DNA of 64,000 nucleotides from an uncultured Winogradskyella sp. (GTDB lineage Bacteria > Bacteroidota > Bacteroidia > Flavobacteriales > Flavobacteriaceae): contig NZ_CANLYI010000003.1 of assembly GCF_947495255.1 (NCBI RefSeq), positions 124,001 to 188,000 of the forward strand, read 5' to 3'. A program made the position numbers and the translations under genes. Positions 15,563 through 24,780 of this stretch are shown one piece after another. Numbering within the stretch: position 1 is the first letter of the stretch; each line of letters opens with the position of its first letter. The notes under the pieces were generated by a model. That model made no database searches. It worked only from the letters and a program-made list of their open reading frames with translations, and was not told the DNA's origin.

Positions 15563-16138
15563 ATGAAGCTTTGTCATTTTTTGCTTATTCTTTTTATTTC
15601 AATCTCTACTTTAGGGTTTGCGCATGATGCTAACATAGCCTTTTTTAAAATTCAGCAAAAAGAAAATACTGTTGAGGTTCAGGCCGAATTTCCTTGGAGT
15701 ATAAGAAATGCAGTTGTGGAAGCTTATCCAAGATTGGAGAGTTCTAACAATCAAGAGGATTTCGATGCTGCTTTTTTTGAATATGTTAAAAGTAACTTTC
15801 AATTAAGACAAAATAATTCAGTTTTAACATTAATCTCAATTGAGTACGACGCTCAACAAGGGCATTCTCATCAAAGTAATTTTGTTTTTGTATTTGAAGG
15901 AAATCAATTTGATTCTATTAAAAATACAATGATGTTTAATGCTTATGTTAACCAAGAAAATTACCATGATATTCTTTTAGATACAGAGCATGTAAAGTTT
16001 ATCACATCAAAGGATTCGTCTTCATTTCAGATGGAATTACCCTCTCAAAATAGCTTAGGTAATACAACAACAATAGGTTTGTTAATTGCAGTAGTGATTG
16101 TTTTAGGTTTGTTTTTATTTATTAGGTTGAAAAAATAA
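15563..16138 (+). CDS. DUF6702-like secreted membrane-anchored protein
   Basis: 191 residues. Signal peptide (ending TLGFAHD), a soluble region resembling DUF6702 proteins (AEFPWSIRNAVVEAYP, then MMFNAYVNQENYHDIL), and a C-terminal transmembrane helix at about 168-187 (TIGLLIAVVIVLGLFLFI) with a short KK tail, so the soluble domain would face the periplasm. Function unknown. It contains several histidines including HSHQ. It begins immediately after the YHYH gene with no gap. Last gene of the island before a strong terminator. Confidence 0.65.
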   Translation: MKLCHFLLILFISISTLGFAHDANIAFFKIQQKENTVEVQAEFPWSIRNAVVEAYPRLESSNNQEDFDAAFFEYVKSNFQLRQNNSVLTLISIEYDAQQGHSHQSNFVFVFEGNQFDSIKNTMMFNAYVNQENYHDILLDTEHVKFITSKDSSSFQMELPSQNSLGNTTTIGLLIAVVIVLGLFLFIRLKK

Positions 16139-16167
16139 TAAATCGAAATAGTTTCTTTTATAATTTG

Positions 16168-16205
16168 AAAGCTTCGTGGTTATATCACGAAGCTTTTTTA
16201 TTTTT
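16168..16205 (+). terminator. Rho-independent terminator
   Basis: AAAGCTTCGTG pairs with TCACGAAGCTTTT (loop GTTATA) and is followed by T-rich sequence. It marks the end of the island. Confidence 0.85.
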
Positions 16206-16222
16206 AGAGAAAATTGGGTGTC

Positions 16223-17344
16223 ATGAAAAAATCTGTGTTAATTCTTGTTTTAATAATTGTAAGTATTGGTTTAGGAAGTTGTGGAATTTTTAATCATAAT
16301 TTAAATAAGTTTAAACCATTAAATAATAGAAATATTTCTAATGTTGAAATTGAAACACTTTGGGAAGATTCAGTATTAAGTGTCAGAGCATTACAATTAG
16401 AAAAAGATGGTTTATTCTATTTTTCAGGAAATAATTCGAGCATTGGTTTTTCCTATTTTAATGGCTATGATTGGCATAGAGAGGTTAAGGTTTTTAAATA
16501 TGATTCGTTAGTAAATAAAGGATTAGAGTTTCGTTCTATTTCAATGACAAAGGATAATTTATTCTTTGTTGCAGTATCAGATCCTGCGTTAGTTTATAAG
16601 CATTCTAAGAGAAATATATATAATGTGAATGAATTAATTTTACCAAAACTAGTTTACCAAGAAGACCACAAAAAAACATTCTACGATTCTATGGACTTTT
16701 GGAATCACCAAGAAGGCATTGCAATTGGTGACCCAACTGACGATTGTATGAGTATTATTATCACAAGAGATGGAGGAAATACTTGGACAAAATTATCTTG
16801 TGACGATTTACCCAGAGCAAAGGAAGGCGAAGCAGCTTTTGCCGCTAGTGACACCAATATAGCTATAGTTGGTGACCATACTTGGGTAGCAACAGGAGGA
16901 AAGGCAAGTAGAATTCTATACTCACCAAATAAAGGAAAAACATGGGAAATTTATGATACACCAATTGTTCAAGGAAAAGAAACAACAGGCATATATTCTT
17001 TAGCCTTTTATGATGAGAACAACGGATTTGCAATTGGTGGTGACTATACAAAACCTAACGATACGTTGAATAATAAAATAAGAACAATTGATGGCGGAAA
17101 AACTTGGCAAGTGGTTGCTAATGGAAAAGGGCCAGGTTACAGAAGTTGTGTGCAGTATATTCCAAACTCAAAAGGAAAAGAATTAGTAGCCGTTGGTTTT
17201 AAAGGCATCGATTACAGTAATAATTCTGGCGATTCATGGAAACATCTTAGTGATGAAGGGTTCTATACTATTAGGTTTGTAAATGATTCTGTGGCTTATG
17301 CAGCAGGTAAGGGTAGAATTAGCAAATTAACTTTTAGAGAATAA
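16223..17344 (+). CDS. BNR/Ycf48-like beta-propeller lipoprotein
   Basis: 373 residues from the ATG at 16223; a TTG three codons upstream is less likely. Lipoprotein signal ending LGSCGIF. The body has repeated Asp-box/BNR sequences of the photosystem-II assembly factor (Ycf48/HCF136)-like type: ITRDGGNTWTKL, YSPNKGKTWEIYD, TIDGGKTWQVV and YSNNSGDSWKHL, folding as a beta-propeller. In non-photosynthetic Bacteroidota such proteins are often labelled oxidoreductase or sialidase-like without evidence. No enzymatic residues can be assigned. Convergent with the sensor gene at 17377 and sharing its terminator. Confidence 0.75.
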   Translation: MKKSVLILVLIIVSIGLGSCGIFNHNLNKFKPLNNRNISNVEIETLWEDSVLSVRALQLEKDGLFYFSGNNSSIGFSYFNGYDWHREVKVFKYDSLVNKGLEFRSISMTKDNLFFVAVSDPALVYKHSKRNIYNVNELILPKLVYQEDHKKTFYDSMDFWNHQEGIAIGDPTDDCMSIIITRDGGNTWTKLSCDDLPRAKEGEAAFAASDTNIAIVGDHTWVATGGKASRILYSPNKGKTWEIYDTPIVQGKETTGIYSLAFYDENNGFAIGGDYTKPNDTLNNKIRTIDGGKTWQVVANGKGPGYRSCVQYIPNSKGKELVAVGFKGIDYSNNSGDSWKHLSDEGFYTIRFVNDSVAYAAGKGRISKLTFRE

Positions 17345-17376
17345 AAAAAAGGAAGTTGTTATAGCTTCCTTTTTTG
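17345..17376. terminator. Bidirectional terminator
   Basis: AAAAAAGGAAG pairs with CTTCCTTTTTT, with A- and T-runs on both sides. It lies between the convergent genes ending at 17344 (plus) and 17377 (minus). Confidence 0.8.
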
Positions 17377-17826
17377 TTATTTACGATTACTCTTATTTTT
17401 GCTGTGACGCTTTTTATATTCTTCAAACATTTTGTGTTTAAATGAGCGCTCTGCTTGATAGAGTTTAATTATTTTTTTAGCAGGAAGAATTACAAGTAAC
17501 TCTTTAAGAAGCTTAGATTCTAAAGCTACTTTTTGCTTTTCCATTTTTTCCATATCTAGCAATAATGCTTTGGCTTCAGTTTCCGTTAAGTCATCTACAT
17601 TTTTTTCTTTACGTCTATTAGAAGATTCAGTTCTTAACTTGTCTTTTGCTTCCTCATTAGCATTGTAAATTGGCCAAAACTTCTCAGCTTCAGATTTAGA
17701 TAAGTCTAATTGCTCTGTGATATGTGCAATTTTTAATGTTTTAATTTTTTCTCTATCTGGTCGTTGTGCAAATATACTAGTCGTAACAAATAATGTTAGG
17801 AGAACGGTGAATATTGTTTTGTTCAT
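17377..17826 (-). CDS. Periplasmic sensor-like protein of ECF system 2
   Basis: 149 residues. Signal peptide ending SIFAQ, then a Lys/Glu-rich helical body with the ITEQLDLSKSEAEKFWPIYN segment typical of flavobacterial proteins annotated as sensor of ECF-type sigma factor; the fold is Spy/CpxP-like. Unlike the 1497 protein it has no His cluster, only isolated His near the end. It is the last gene of a minus-strand trio with a sigma factor and a one-helix membrane protein, mirroring the 562-2030 arrangement. Confidence 0.7.
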   Translation of the reverse strand: MNKTIFTVLLTLFVTTSIFAQRPDREKIKTLKIAHITEQLDLSKSEAEKFWPIYNANEEAKDKLRTESSNRRKEKNVDDLTETEAKALLLDMEKMEKQKVALESKLLKELLVILPAKKIIKLYQAERSFKHKMFEEYKKRHSKNKSNRK

Positions 17827-17859
17827 GGTTTTGTTATTTTTTTTGAAAATTTTAAATTA

Positions 17860-18363
17860 TTAATCTAAAATAAAATCTTCGGTATCTATATTTTCTAAAT
17901 AATCATTTATTGTAGCATCTGATATAGTCACATCTATAAAATCTAATTCTGAAATTTCATCAAATTTAAATAATGTTGCAATTTCTTCAGTACTATAATC
18001 TTCTTGGTATAAGTAATTTTCAATACTAACCGTATCAATAGTATTAAAAGTTAATGCTTTATTATTAAATACTAAACTAAATAAAAGCACAAAACTTGCT
18101 GCTATACCTGCAAAATAGTAAAATGTACTTCTTGGTTTAAATTGAATTACTGGTTTCTCCATTTTAGGTTCTAATGTTTCTAAAATATTATTTTCAATAG
18201 TGTCAAAATAGTTTTTTGGAACTGTAAATCCTGGTGATTCAATAGTACCAATAATTATTTCATTATCCATACGTTTTAGAAGCTGTGCTTCAAACGAATC
18301 AAAATAATGGTCTGGTGTTTTAAAACCAGGTTCTGTAATATTATTTATGTTTTCTTTTTTCAT
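17860..18363 (-). CDS. Single-pass membrane protein, putative anti-sigma factor 2
   Basis: 167 residues. The N-terminal cytoplasmic half carries two similar motifs, PGFKTPDHYFDSFE and PGFTVPKNYFDTIE, about 35 residues apart. A transmembrane segment lies at about 90-107 (FAGIAASFVLLFSLVF), followed by an acidic outer part. No zinc finger is present. The gene sits between the sigma gene (70 bp away) and the sensor-like gene (33 bp away), so an anti-sigma function is inferred from position. Confidence 0.6.
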   Translation of the reverse strand: MKKENINNITEPGFKTPDHYFDSFEAQLLKRMDNEIIIGTIESPGFTVPKNYFDTIENNILETLEPKMEKPVIQFKPRSTFYYFAGIAASFVLLFSLVFNNKALTFNTIDTVSIENYLYQEDYSTEEIATLFKFDEISELDFIDVTISDATINDYLENIDTEDFILD

Positions 18364-18432
18364 GATTAAGTTTTCAATTCAATGAAAATCTTTTGTTTAA
18401 CTATATATAAGACTTCAAATTCACTAAATAGT

Positions 18433-18975
18433 TTAATCTGAAGTTAAAAATGCTTCAATTTTTTTTGCAGCTATATGGTAAGATGACTTTAAAGCACCTT
18501 CACTAGTTTCTAAAATTTCGGCCATATCTTTATATTTTAAATCTTCAAAATAGCGCATATTAAATACGAGTTGTTGTTTCTGAGGTAATTTCGCTATGGC
18601 TTTCTGTAATTTTAGTTGAATGTCATCTCCTTCAAAATAAACATCAGCTGTTAAATTATTAATGGCTTTTGTTTGGTATTCTTCGTTTGTAATCTGCAAA
18701 CGCTTAGCGTTTTTATTAATAAGCGTAATAGACTCGTTGGTTGCAATACGATATAGCCAAGAGAATAATTGACTGTCACCTTTAAACTTATCTATACTAC
18801 GATGAACTTTTATAAAGGTATTTTGTAATGCATCATCCGCATCGTCATGGCTTAATACAATTTTTCGAATATGCCAATACAAGCGCTCTTTATAGAGTTT
18901 TAATAATTCTCTAAAAGCCGCTTCTTTTGTTAAAGGATTTTTTAAACGTGCAATAAAATCTGATTCGTCAATCAA
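18433..18975 (-). CDS. ECF-family RNA polymerase sigma factor 2
   Basis: 180 residues. Region 2: HDDADDALQNTFIKVHRSI then FKGDSQLFSWLYRIATNE. Region 4: LPQKQQLVFNMRYFEDLKY then MAEILETSEGALKSSYHIA. Translation appears to start at TTG (18975), with no ATG in a plausible place. First gene of the minus-strand trio 18975-17377. It does not carry the two-block motif found upstream of the 562 sigma gene, so the two systems are probably separate. Confidence 0.9.
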   Translation of the reverse strand: MIDESDFIARLKNPLTKEAAFRELLKLYKERLYWHIRKIVLSHDDADDALQNTFIKVHRSIDKFKGDSQLFSWLYRIATNESITLINKNAKRLQITNEEYQTKAINNLTADVYFEGDDIQLKLQKAIAKLPQKQQLVFNMRYFEDLKYKDMAEILETSEGALKSSYHIAAKKIEAFLTSD

Positions 18976-19164
18976 GTGATTTACTTTGGTAATTAGACTT
19001 GTTAATTTACTAAAAGTTTAATTTAAAATTAATGCAAAAAAAATGATTTGTTGTGTTTATTGAAAATCAGTGTGTTATGATTAATTTATTCGCTGAAATA
19101 CAAATAAATACGATAAAATGCATTTATTTCTTTGTTGGTATGTTTATTTAATTTATGTTTGTCG

Positions 19165-19247
19165 CAGCTTAACCTATTAACCGTTGTCAGTTCCCCAAAT
19201 CTGATAACATACGAAAAGGATGTATTTAATTATACATCCTTTTTTTG
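19165..19247 (+). ncRNA. Candidate small RNA, copy 1
   Basis: Predicted transcript of about 80 nt. A -33 TTTGTTGG (19131-19138) and -7 TATGTTTG (19154-19161) form a standard Bacteroidota promoter. A hairpin GTTGTCAG/CTGATAAC (19183-19208) carries the loop TTCCCCAAAT, and an intrinsic terminator, AAAGGATGT paired with ACATCCTTT plus a T run, ends at about 19247. No convincing reading frame fits. It could belong to a catalogued Flavobacteria RNA motif such as Flavo-1, but I cannot check this. Confidence 0.65.
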
Positions 19248-19378
19248 TTTTAAAATACGTCATGTAGGTGTTGTTGATAATCAGTTAGTTAAAACAACAA
19301 TAAACGATGAAATGCAGATAAAAACGATAAAATACATTTTTTTCTTGTTTAGTATCTTTATTTATTTTATGTTTGTCT

Positions 19379-19461
19379 CAGCTTAACCTATTAACTGTTA
19401 TCAGTTCCCCAAATCTGATAACAACAGAAAAGGATGTGTTTAATTACACATCCTTTTTTTG
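19379..19461 (+). ncRNA. Candidate small RNA, copy 2
   Basis: Same organisation as copy 1: -7 TATGTTTG (19368-19375), hairpin GTTATCAG/CTGATAAC (19397-19422) with the identical loop TTCCCCAAAT, and terminator AAAGGATGTGT paired with ACACATCCTTT. Differences fall where pairing is kept: the hairpin A here is G in copy 1 (A-T versus G-T pair), and the terminator stem GTG/CAC replaces GTA/TAC, a compensatory change. Confidence 0.65.
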
Positions 19462-19526
19462 TATTTAAAACTAAAAATTAGTTTAAAGTAATTTAATAAG
19501 AATCTTAAAAAAATGAATATCGAGTT

Positions 19527-21353
19527 TTACTCAAAGCTTTGCATATCTACTAACTTTTTGTAGACTCCATTTTTAGCAATAAGTTCTGCATGTGTACCTT
19601 GTTCTGCAATTTCACCTTTCTGCATCACTACAATTTGATCTGCGCTTTGTATGGTAGAAAGCCTGTGAGCAATAACAATAGATGTTCTATTCTTCATCAT
19701 GTTCTCTAAGGCATCTTGAACTAAACGTTCGCTTTCAGTATCTAAAGCTGAGGTAGCCTCGTCTAAAATCATTATTGGTGGATTTTTAAGAACAGCTCTT
19801 GCAATACTTAAACGTTGCTGCTGACCACCAGATAATTTTCCGCCAGAATCTCCAATGTTAGTGTCAATGCCGTTTGGTAAATCTTTTACAAACTCCCATG
19901 CATTAGCAATATTTAAAGCTTCTATAATTTCTTCATCTGTGGCATCTTCTTTTCCTAATAATAGATTGTTTTTTATACTATCATTAAATAGAATAGAGTC
20001 TTGGGTAACCAATCCCATTAATCCTCTTAACGAGTGTTTTGTAATGTCTTTAATATTTTCGCCATCTATGGTGATACTTCCTTCATTAACATCGTAAAAT
20101 CGAGTTACGAGATTAGCAATAGTACTTTTTCCACTTCCAGATTGTCCTACTAACGCTACACTTTTTCCTTTAGGGACTTGTAGTGTGAAGTTTTTAAGAA
20201 CTAAATCATTTTCATATTTAAATGAGATGTTATTTAATTTTATGTCTGAAGTGAAGTCGGTTTTTACTTTAGCATTTGGTTTATCTTCTAGTAGAGAAGG
20301 AGTTTCAATAATTTCTAAAACACGATCTGCTGCAGCATTACCAGCTTTAACTTTGTAACTTGCTTTGCTAATGGCTTTGGCAGGCGTTAAGATTTGGTAT
20401 GCTAAGGCCATATATGTTATAAATGCACCTCCAGAAAGACTGTTTTCAATTAACACCATGCTTCCACCATACCATAATAGAGCAGCAATAGTTGCAATAC
20501 CAAGAAACTCACTTGCAGGTGAAGCTAAGTTTTGACGGTTCATTAATACATTAGAGAAATTGTAAAATCGGTTTGTTGATGCTTGAAATTTGTCGTTAAA
20601 GCGTTTTTCTGAATTAAACCCCTTAATCACCTTTAACCCACTTAATGTTTCTTCTAGAGTAGAGAGAAAAACACCTTGCTCTGTCTGAACACGATTAGAT
20701 TTTTTCTTTAAGCTTTTTCCGATTCTAGAAATAATTAATCCAGCTACAGGAATAAATAGAAATACAAAGATGGTTAGTTTCATAGAAATTGTAAACATAG
20801 TTACAATAGCAAAAACAATAGTTAAAGGTTCTTTAACAATCAATTCTAAGACAGCAAGTAAAGAGTTTTTTACCTCATTAACATCTCCAGAAATTCTTGC
20901 AATAATATCTCCCTTTTTCTTTTCAGAATAATAAGAGATTGGTAAGGTTAATACTTTATTGTAAATTGAATCTCTTAAATCTTTTAAAACTCCATTCCTT
21001 AAAAATGTAATAAAAAATAGAGCTAGATAATTAAAAATATTTTTAAGTAAAAACAAACTTATAATTAAGATAATCATATAAAGCAAGGTTTGTTGCGGTC
21101 CATCACTTTCATTGGTAGTCGTTACAAAATAATTTAAATAATCTTCACCAAATGATTTTAGTTCTTTAATACCTTTATAAACTGGTTTTATGGTTAACTT
21201 TTCAGTTTCACCAAACAATACATTAATCATTGGCATTAGTGACACCATTGCTAACGTACTGAACAAAGCATAAAGTACATTAAAAAAAATGTTGAGGTAA
21301 CCATATCGTTTGTACGGAACGATAAACCTAGATAACTTCTTTATATAATCCAT
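19527..21353 (-). CDS. MsbA-like ABC exporter (fused permease/ATPase)
   Basis: 608 residues. An N-terminal six-helix ABC transmembrane domain (about 15-330) is fused to a nucleotide-binding domain (about 365-600) with Walker A GQSGSGKST, signature LSGGQQQR, Walker B IMILDEATSALD and the H-loop IAHRLST. The architecture is that of MsbA/lipid A and multidrug exporters, acting as a homodimer in the inner membrane; the substrate cannot be read from sequence. It starts 3 bp after the phosphohexomutase gene, so the two are cotranscribed. Confidence 0.9.
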   Translation of the reverse strand: MDYIKKLSRFIVPYKRYGYLNIFFNVLYALFSTLAMVSLMPMINVLFGETEKLTIKPVYKGIKELKSFGEDYLNYFVTTTNESDGPQQTLLYMIILIISLFLLKNIFNYLALFFITFLRNGVLKDLRDSIYNKVLTLPISYYSEKKKGDIIARISGDVNEVKNSLLAVLELIVKEPLTIVFAIVTMFTISMKLTIFVFLFIPVAGLIISRIGKSLKKKSNRVQTEQGVFLSTLEETLSGLKVIKGFNSEKRFNDKFQASTNRFYNFSNVLMNRQNLASPASEFLGIATIAALLWYGGSMVLIENSLSGGAFITYMALAYQILTPAKAISKASYKVKAGNAAADRVLEIIETPSLLEDKPNAKVKTDFTSDIKLNNISFKYENDLVLKNFTLQVPKGKSVALVGQSGSGKSTIANLVTRFYDVNEGSITIDGENIKDITKHSLRGLMGLVTQDSILFNDSIKNNLLLGKEDATDEEIIEALNIANAWEFVKDLPNGIDTNIGDSGGKLSGGQQQRLSIARAVLKNPPIMILDEATSALDTESERLVQDALENMMKNRTSIVIAHRLSTIQSADQIVVMQKGEIAEQGTHAELIAKNGVYKKLVDMQSFE

Positions 21354-21356
21354 TAA

Positions 21357-23084
21357 TTATAAATTCATATCCTTAAGGATAGCTTCAATTCTGTTATCCA
21401 ACAATTGCTCCGTTGTTGCAAACTCTGACGAATTGTCAAGATCTGTATTAACGCTGATATAGAATTTTATTTTAGGCTCAGTTCCACTAGGTCTAAGTGC
21501 AATTTTACTTCCGTTTTCTGTATAATAAATTAATACATTAGATTTAGGAATATCAATAGTCGTTTCTTCGTTAGACTGAAGATTTTTAGAAATAGACAAT
21601 TGGTAATCTTCAATTAACACTACTTTTTCACCATTAATTTCTGTTAAAGGATTTTCTCTAGCATTAATCATCATTTGCTTAATCTCTTGAGCACCTTCAA
21701 TTCCTTTTTTAGTTATAGAAACTAAACGTTCTTTAAAGAAACCATGTTCAACATATAAATCAATTAACTCTTGATACATCGTTTTTCCCTTTTCCTTTGC
21801 TTGTGCCGCAATTTCAACAGCTAAGAGGGTAGATGTTACAGCATCTTTATCGCGAACAAAGTCACCAACCATAAATCCAAAACTTTCTTCTCCACCACCA
21901 ATAAAATCCATGGTTGGGAAGTCTTTTATCATTTTAGCAATCCATTTAAAACCAGTTAATCCAATTTTGCATTCAACATCATATGCATTTGCTAAAACAG
22001 ACATCATTGGTGTAGATACAATTGTAGAGCCTACAAATTGATTCCCATTAATTTTTCCTGATTTTTTCCATTGTTTTAATAGAAAGTTAGTCATTAAAAT
22101 CATGGTTTGGTTTCCGTTAAGGATTACCAATTCATTTTCTAAGTTTCTAACTACAACACCTAAACGGTCACAATCTGGATCCGTACCAATAACAATATCT
22201 CCATCTACTTTTTGTGCTAATTCCATTGCCATTTTTAAAGCTTCTGGCTCTTCCGGATTTGGAGAAACAACTGTTGGGAAATCTCCGTTTGGTAAGCGTT
22301 GTTCTTCAACAATATTTACATTAGTGTAACCAGCACGCTTTAAGGTTTCTGGTATGGCTGTAATTGATGTTCCATGTAGTGATGTGAAAACAATGTTTAA
22401 AGCTTGTCTTGCTGCATCAGAAGTTTCAAAACTTCCATTTTTTACAGAAGCATTAATAAAAACATCATCAACATCTTTGCCTATATATTGAATTAAATCT
22501 GAATTTGCTTCAAACTTAATTTCTGAATAATCTAATCTATTTATTTCCGAAATAACACCTGCATCTTGAGGCGGAACTAATTGTCCTCCATCTTGCCAGT
22601 ATACTTTATATCCATTGTATTCTGGAGGATTATGAGAAGCGGTAAGTACAATACCACAATGGCAGTTTAAATGTTTTAATGCGAAAGATAATTCTGGTGT
22701 AGGTCTTAAATCTTCAAACAAAAAGACTTTAATACCATTGGCAGAAAATACATCTGCTACTAATTTGCCAAAAGTTTTACTATTATGTCTACAATCGTAA
22801 GCTATAGCAACTTTTACCTCTTCATTAGGAAAAGATTCTTTTAAGTAATTACTTAAGCCTTGTGTGTTTTTACCTAAGGTATATTTGTTAATTCGGTTAG
22901 TGCCTAAACCCATTACACCTCGCATTCCACCAGTTCCAAATTCTAGATTCTTATAAAAGCTTTCTTCTAATTCTTTCGGATTAGAGGCAATCATATCTTT
23001 AATTTGTTTTTGAGATTCTTGGTCAAACGTTGGAGTTAACCACGCATTTACGCGTTCTAAAATTTCTGGTTTAATATGAATCAT
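21357..23084 (-). CDS. Phosphoglucomutase/phosphomannomutase (phospho-sugar mutase)
   Basis: 575 residues, a full-length alpha-D-phosphohexomutase. The catalytic phosphoserine loop is [17 protein letters not shown], the magnesium-binding loop DPDCDRLG, the sugar-binding loop [10 protein letters not shown] and the phosphate-binding loop [14 protein letters not shown]. It interconverts 1- and 6-phospho-hexoses, feeding sugar nucleotide and envelope polysaccharide synthesis. It is followed by an MsbA-like exporter and preceded by a polyprenyl-type glycosyltransferase gene, an envelope-related neighbourhood. Confidence 0.92.
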   Translation of the reverse strand: MIHIKPEILERVNAWLTPTFDQESQKQIKDMIASNPKELEESFYKNLEFGTGGMRGVMGLGTNRINKYTLGKNTQGLSNYLKESFPNEEVKVAIAYDCRHNSKTFGKLVADVFSANGIKVFLFEDLRPTPELSFALKHLNCHCGIVLTASHNPPEYNGYKVYWQDGGQLVPPQDAGVISEINRLDYSEIKFEANSDLIQYIGKDVDDVFINASVKNGSFETSDAARQALNIVFTSLHGTSITAIPETLKRAGYTNVNIVEEQRLPNGDFPTVVSPNPEEPEALKMAMELAQKVDGDIVIGTDPDCDRLGVVVRNLENELVILNGNQTMILMTNFLLKQWKKSGKINGNQFVGSTIVSTPMMSVLANAYDVECKIGLTGFKWIAKMIKDFPTMDFIGGGEESFGFMVGDFVRDKDAVTSTLLAVEIAAQAKEKGKTMYQELIDLYVEHGFFKERLVSITKKGIEGAQEIKQMMINARENPLTEINGEKVVLIEDYQLSISKNLQSNEETTIDIPKSNVLIYYTENGSKIALRPSGTEPKIKFYISVNTDLDNSSEFATTEQLLDNRIEAILKDMNL

Positions 23085-23171
23085 GGATATATTGATTTAG
23101 ATATAGTTTGTTTAACAAAAATAAACAATTCGCAATTTTAAATCGAGTAAGAAGACTATAAATTCTAAACC

Positions 23172-24122
23172 TTAATTAAGATTGAGGTTTTCTTTGATAA
23201 AATAGCGTTGTTGCTGACGATTAGAGCGCAAAACAAGTTCGCCTAAAAAGCCTGCTATGAATAATTGAGACCCAATTATCATTGTAGATAATGCAATGTA
23301 AAATTGTGGACGATCCGTGATGAGTCTTCCATTTGGATTAAGAAATAACTTATCAATTCCTAAATAAAAAGAGAATCCAAAACCAATAATAAACATTATT
23401 ACACCTAATGCACCAAATAAATGCATAGGTCGCTTCCCAAAGCGAGAGACAAACCAAATAGTTATTAAATCTAGGAAACCGTTAACAAAACGATTCATCC
23501 CAAATTTAGTATGGCCATATTTACGAGCCTGGTGTTGTACTACTTTTTCACCAATATTAGTAAAGCCAGCATTTTTTGCTAATACAGGAATATAACGATG
23601 CATTTCTCCATAAACGTCAATATGTTTTACAACTGTATTACTGTAAGCTTTTAAACCGCAATTAAAATCATTTAGTGTAACACCAGATGTGCGTCTTGCA
23701 GCCCAATTAAATAATTTTGAAGGTAAGTTTTTAGAGAAGTAAGAATCGTAGCGTTTCTTTTTCCAACCAGAGACAAGATCAAAACCATCGGTTTTTATCA
23801 TCTTAAAGAGTTCTGGAATTTCTTCCGGATTATCTTGTAAATCGGCATCCATAGTAATTACTACGTCACCTACTGCTTTTGCAAAACCAGCATGTAAAGC
23901 TTGAGATTTACCGAAGTTTTTTAGAAACCGAATGCCTTTTACGCAAGGATTTATTTCACCTAATTCAGAAATGATTTGCCATGATTTATCAGTGCTACCA
24001 TCATCTATAAATAAGATTTCATAAGAAAACTGATTGGATTGCATCACAGATACAATCCAATTATGTAATTCTTTTAAAGATTCTTCTTCGTTAAGTAGTG
24101 GTATTACTACTGATATATTCAT
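23172..24122 (-). CDS. Family 2 glycosyltransferase, DPM1/GtrB-like
   Basis: 316 residues. GT-A catalytic domain at about 1-220: SVVIPLLNEEESL, FIDDGSTDKSW, a DAD-type metal site in VITMDADLQDNPEEIP, and YGHTKFGMNRFVNG. Two C-terminal transmembrane helices follow (FGALGVIMFIIGFGFSFYL and a second at about 275-300). This layout is that of polyprenyl-phosphate sugar transferases at the cytoplasmic membrane. It lies 87 bp upstream of the phosphohexomutase gene. Confidence 0.88.
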   Translation of the reverse strand: MNISVVIPLLNEEESLKELHNWIVSVMQSNQFSYEILFIDDGSTDKSWQIISELGEINPCVKGIRFLKNFGKSQALHAGFAKAVGDVVITMDADLQDNPEEIPELFKMIKTDGFDLVSGWKKKRYDSYFSKNLPSKLFNWAARRTSGVTLNDFNCGLKAYSNTVVKHIDVYGEMHRYIPVLAKNAGFTNIGEKVVQHQARKYGHTKFGMNRFVNGFLDLITIWFVSRFGKRPMHLFGALGVIMFIIGFGFSFYLGIDKLFLNPNGRLITDRPQFYIALSTMIIGSQLFIAGFLGELVLRSNRQQQRYFIKENLNLN

Positions 24123-24166
24123 TTAATTTTGGTCTAATTACTAAACTTCAAAAATAGAGAAAATAA

Positions 24167-24700
24167 TTAAGCTAAATCAGGATCAGTTTTTTTCATAATT
24201 AAAGCAACAATTAATCCTATTATGGAATAAAATATAAAACCTTGTGCTAATGATTTAACCTGTGTCCCAATGGCAAAAGTATCTTGCTTTTCCATCTCTA
24301 CAACAGCTTTTTCTATTTCACTAGCAGGAGCTCCAAAGTTTTCCATTAAGGTTGTTGTTTTTTCTAAAACAATTTCTTTTAACATTATTGCAGCATCTGG
24401 ATCAATATAATTGAATAAAATAAAAGTAACCAAAGTACTAATAAGTACAGCTACAGCAATAGTTATAAAATAGGAAGAAAAAGCTTGTTTAAAGCTAATA
24501 AACCCATTTAATAAAGATTTTGATTTAGCAGCAGACACAACACCAAAACTTATGACTATTAATGGTAAGATTAGCATTACTAACCAAAAGTTAACTAAAA
24601 GTTCAATGTTTACAGCATAGCCTATTATAGTAAAGGCAACTAAAATTAGACTTAAATAAAGGCCATAATTAATGGCAACAGATTTTAATGATTTTTCCAT
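24167..24700 (-). CDS. DUF4199 membrane protein
   Basis: 177 residues with four predicted transmembrane helices (about 10-30, 35-55, 70-95 and 150-170) and a charged loop rich in Glu between helices 3 and 4, matching the DUF4199 family of Bacteroidota. Function unknown. Lies 44 bp upstream of the glycosyltransferase. A TAACTTTG box on the minus strand near 24730 is a likely promoter. Confidence 0.75.
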   Translation of the reverse strand: MEKSLKSVAINYGLYLSLILVAFTIIGYAVNIELLVNFWLVMLILPLIVISFGVVSAAKSKSLLNGFISFKQAFSSYFITIAVAVLISTLVTFILFNYIDPDAAIMLKEIVLEKTTTLMENFGAPASEIEKAVVEMEKQDTFAIGTQVKSLAQGFIFYSIIGLIVALIMKKTDPDLA

Positions 24701-24780
24701 AATATTGATTAGATTTATTAGTTAGTACCCAAAGTTACATAAATGTTACATACTTTTGTGAAATAAAATTTAGCAAAACA

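Larger units (their letters stand above)
19060..19461 (+). repeat. Tandem duplication of a ~187-bp small-RNA-like unit
   Basis: Two direct copies, about 19060-19247 and 19274-19461, aligned at a constant offset of 214 bp. The 3' 110 bp are nearly identical, including the TATGTTTG box, the CAGCTTAACCTATTAAC segment, the CCCC-loop hairpin and the terminator. The upstream parts are more diverged. The 551-bp gap between the flanking genes contains nothing else recognisable. Confidence 0.85.

Noticed and set aside
19132..19386. 84-residue open frame on the plus strand
   Set aside because: It runs across the duplicated small-RNA unit, including its hairpin and terminator, has no ribosome-binding context and no protein-like composition. 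The repeat structure explains the region better.
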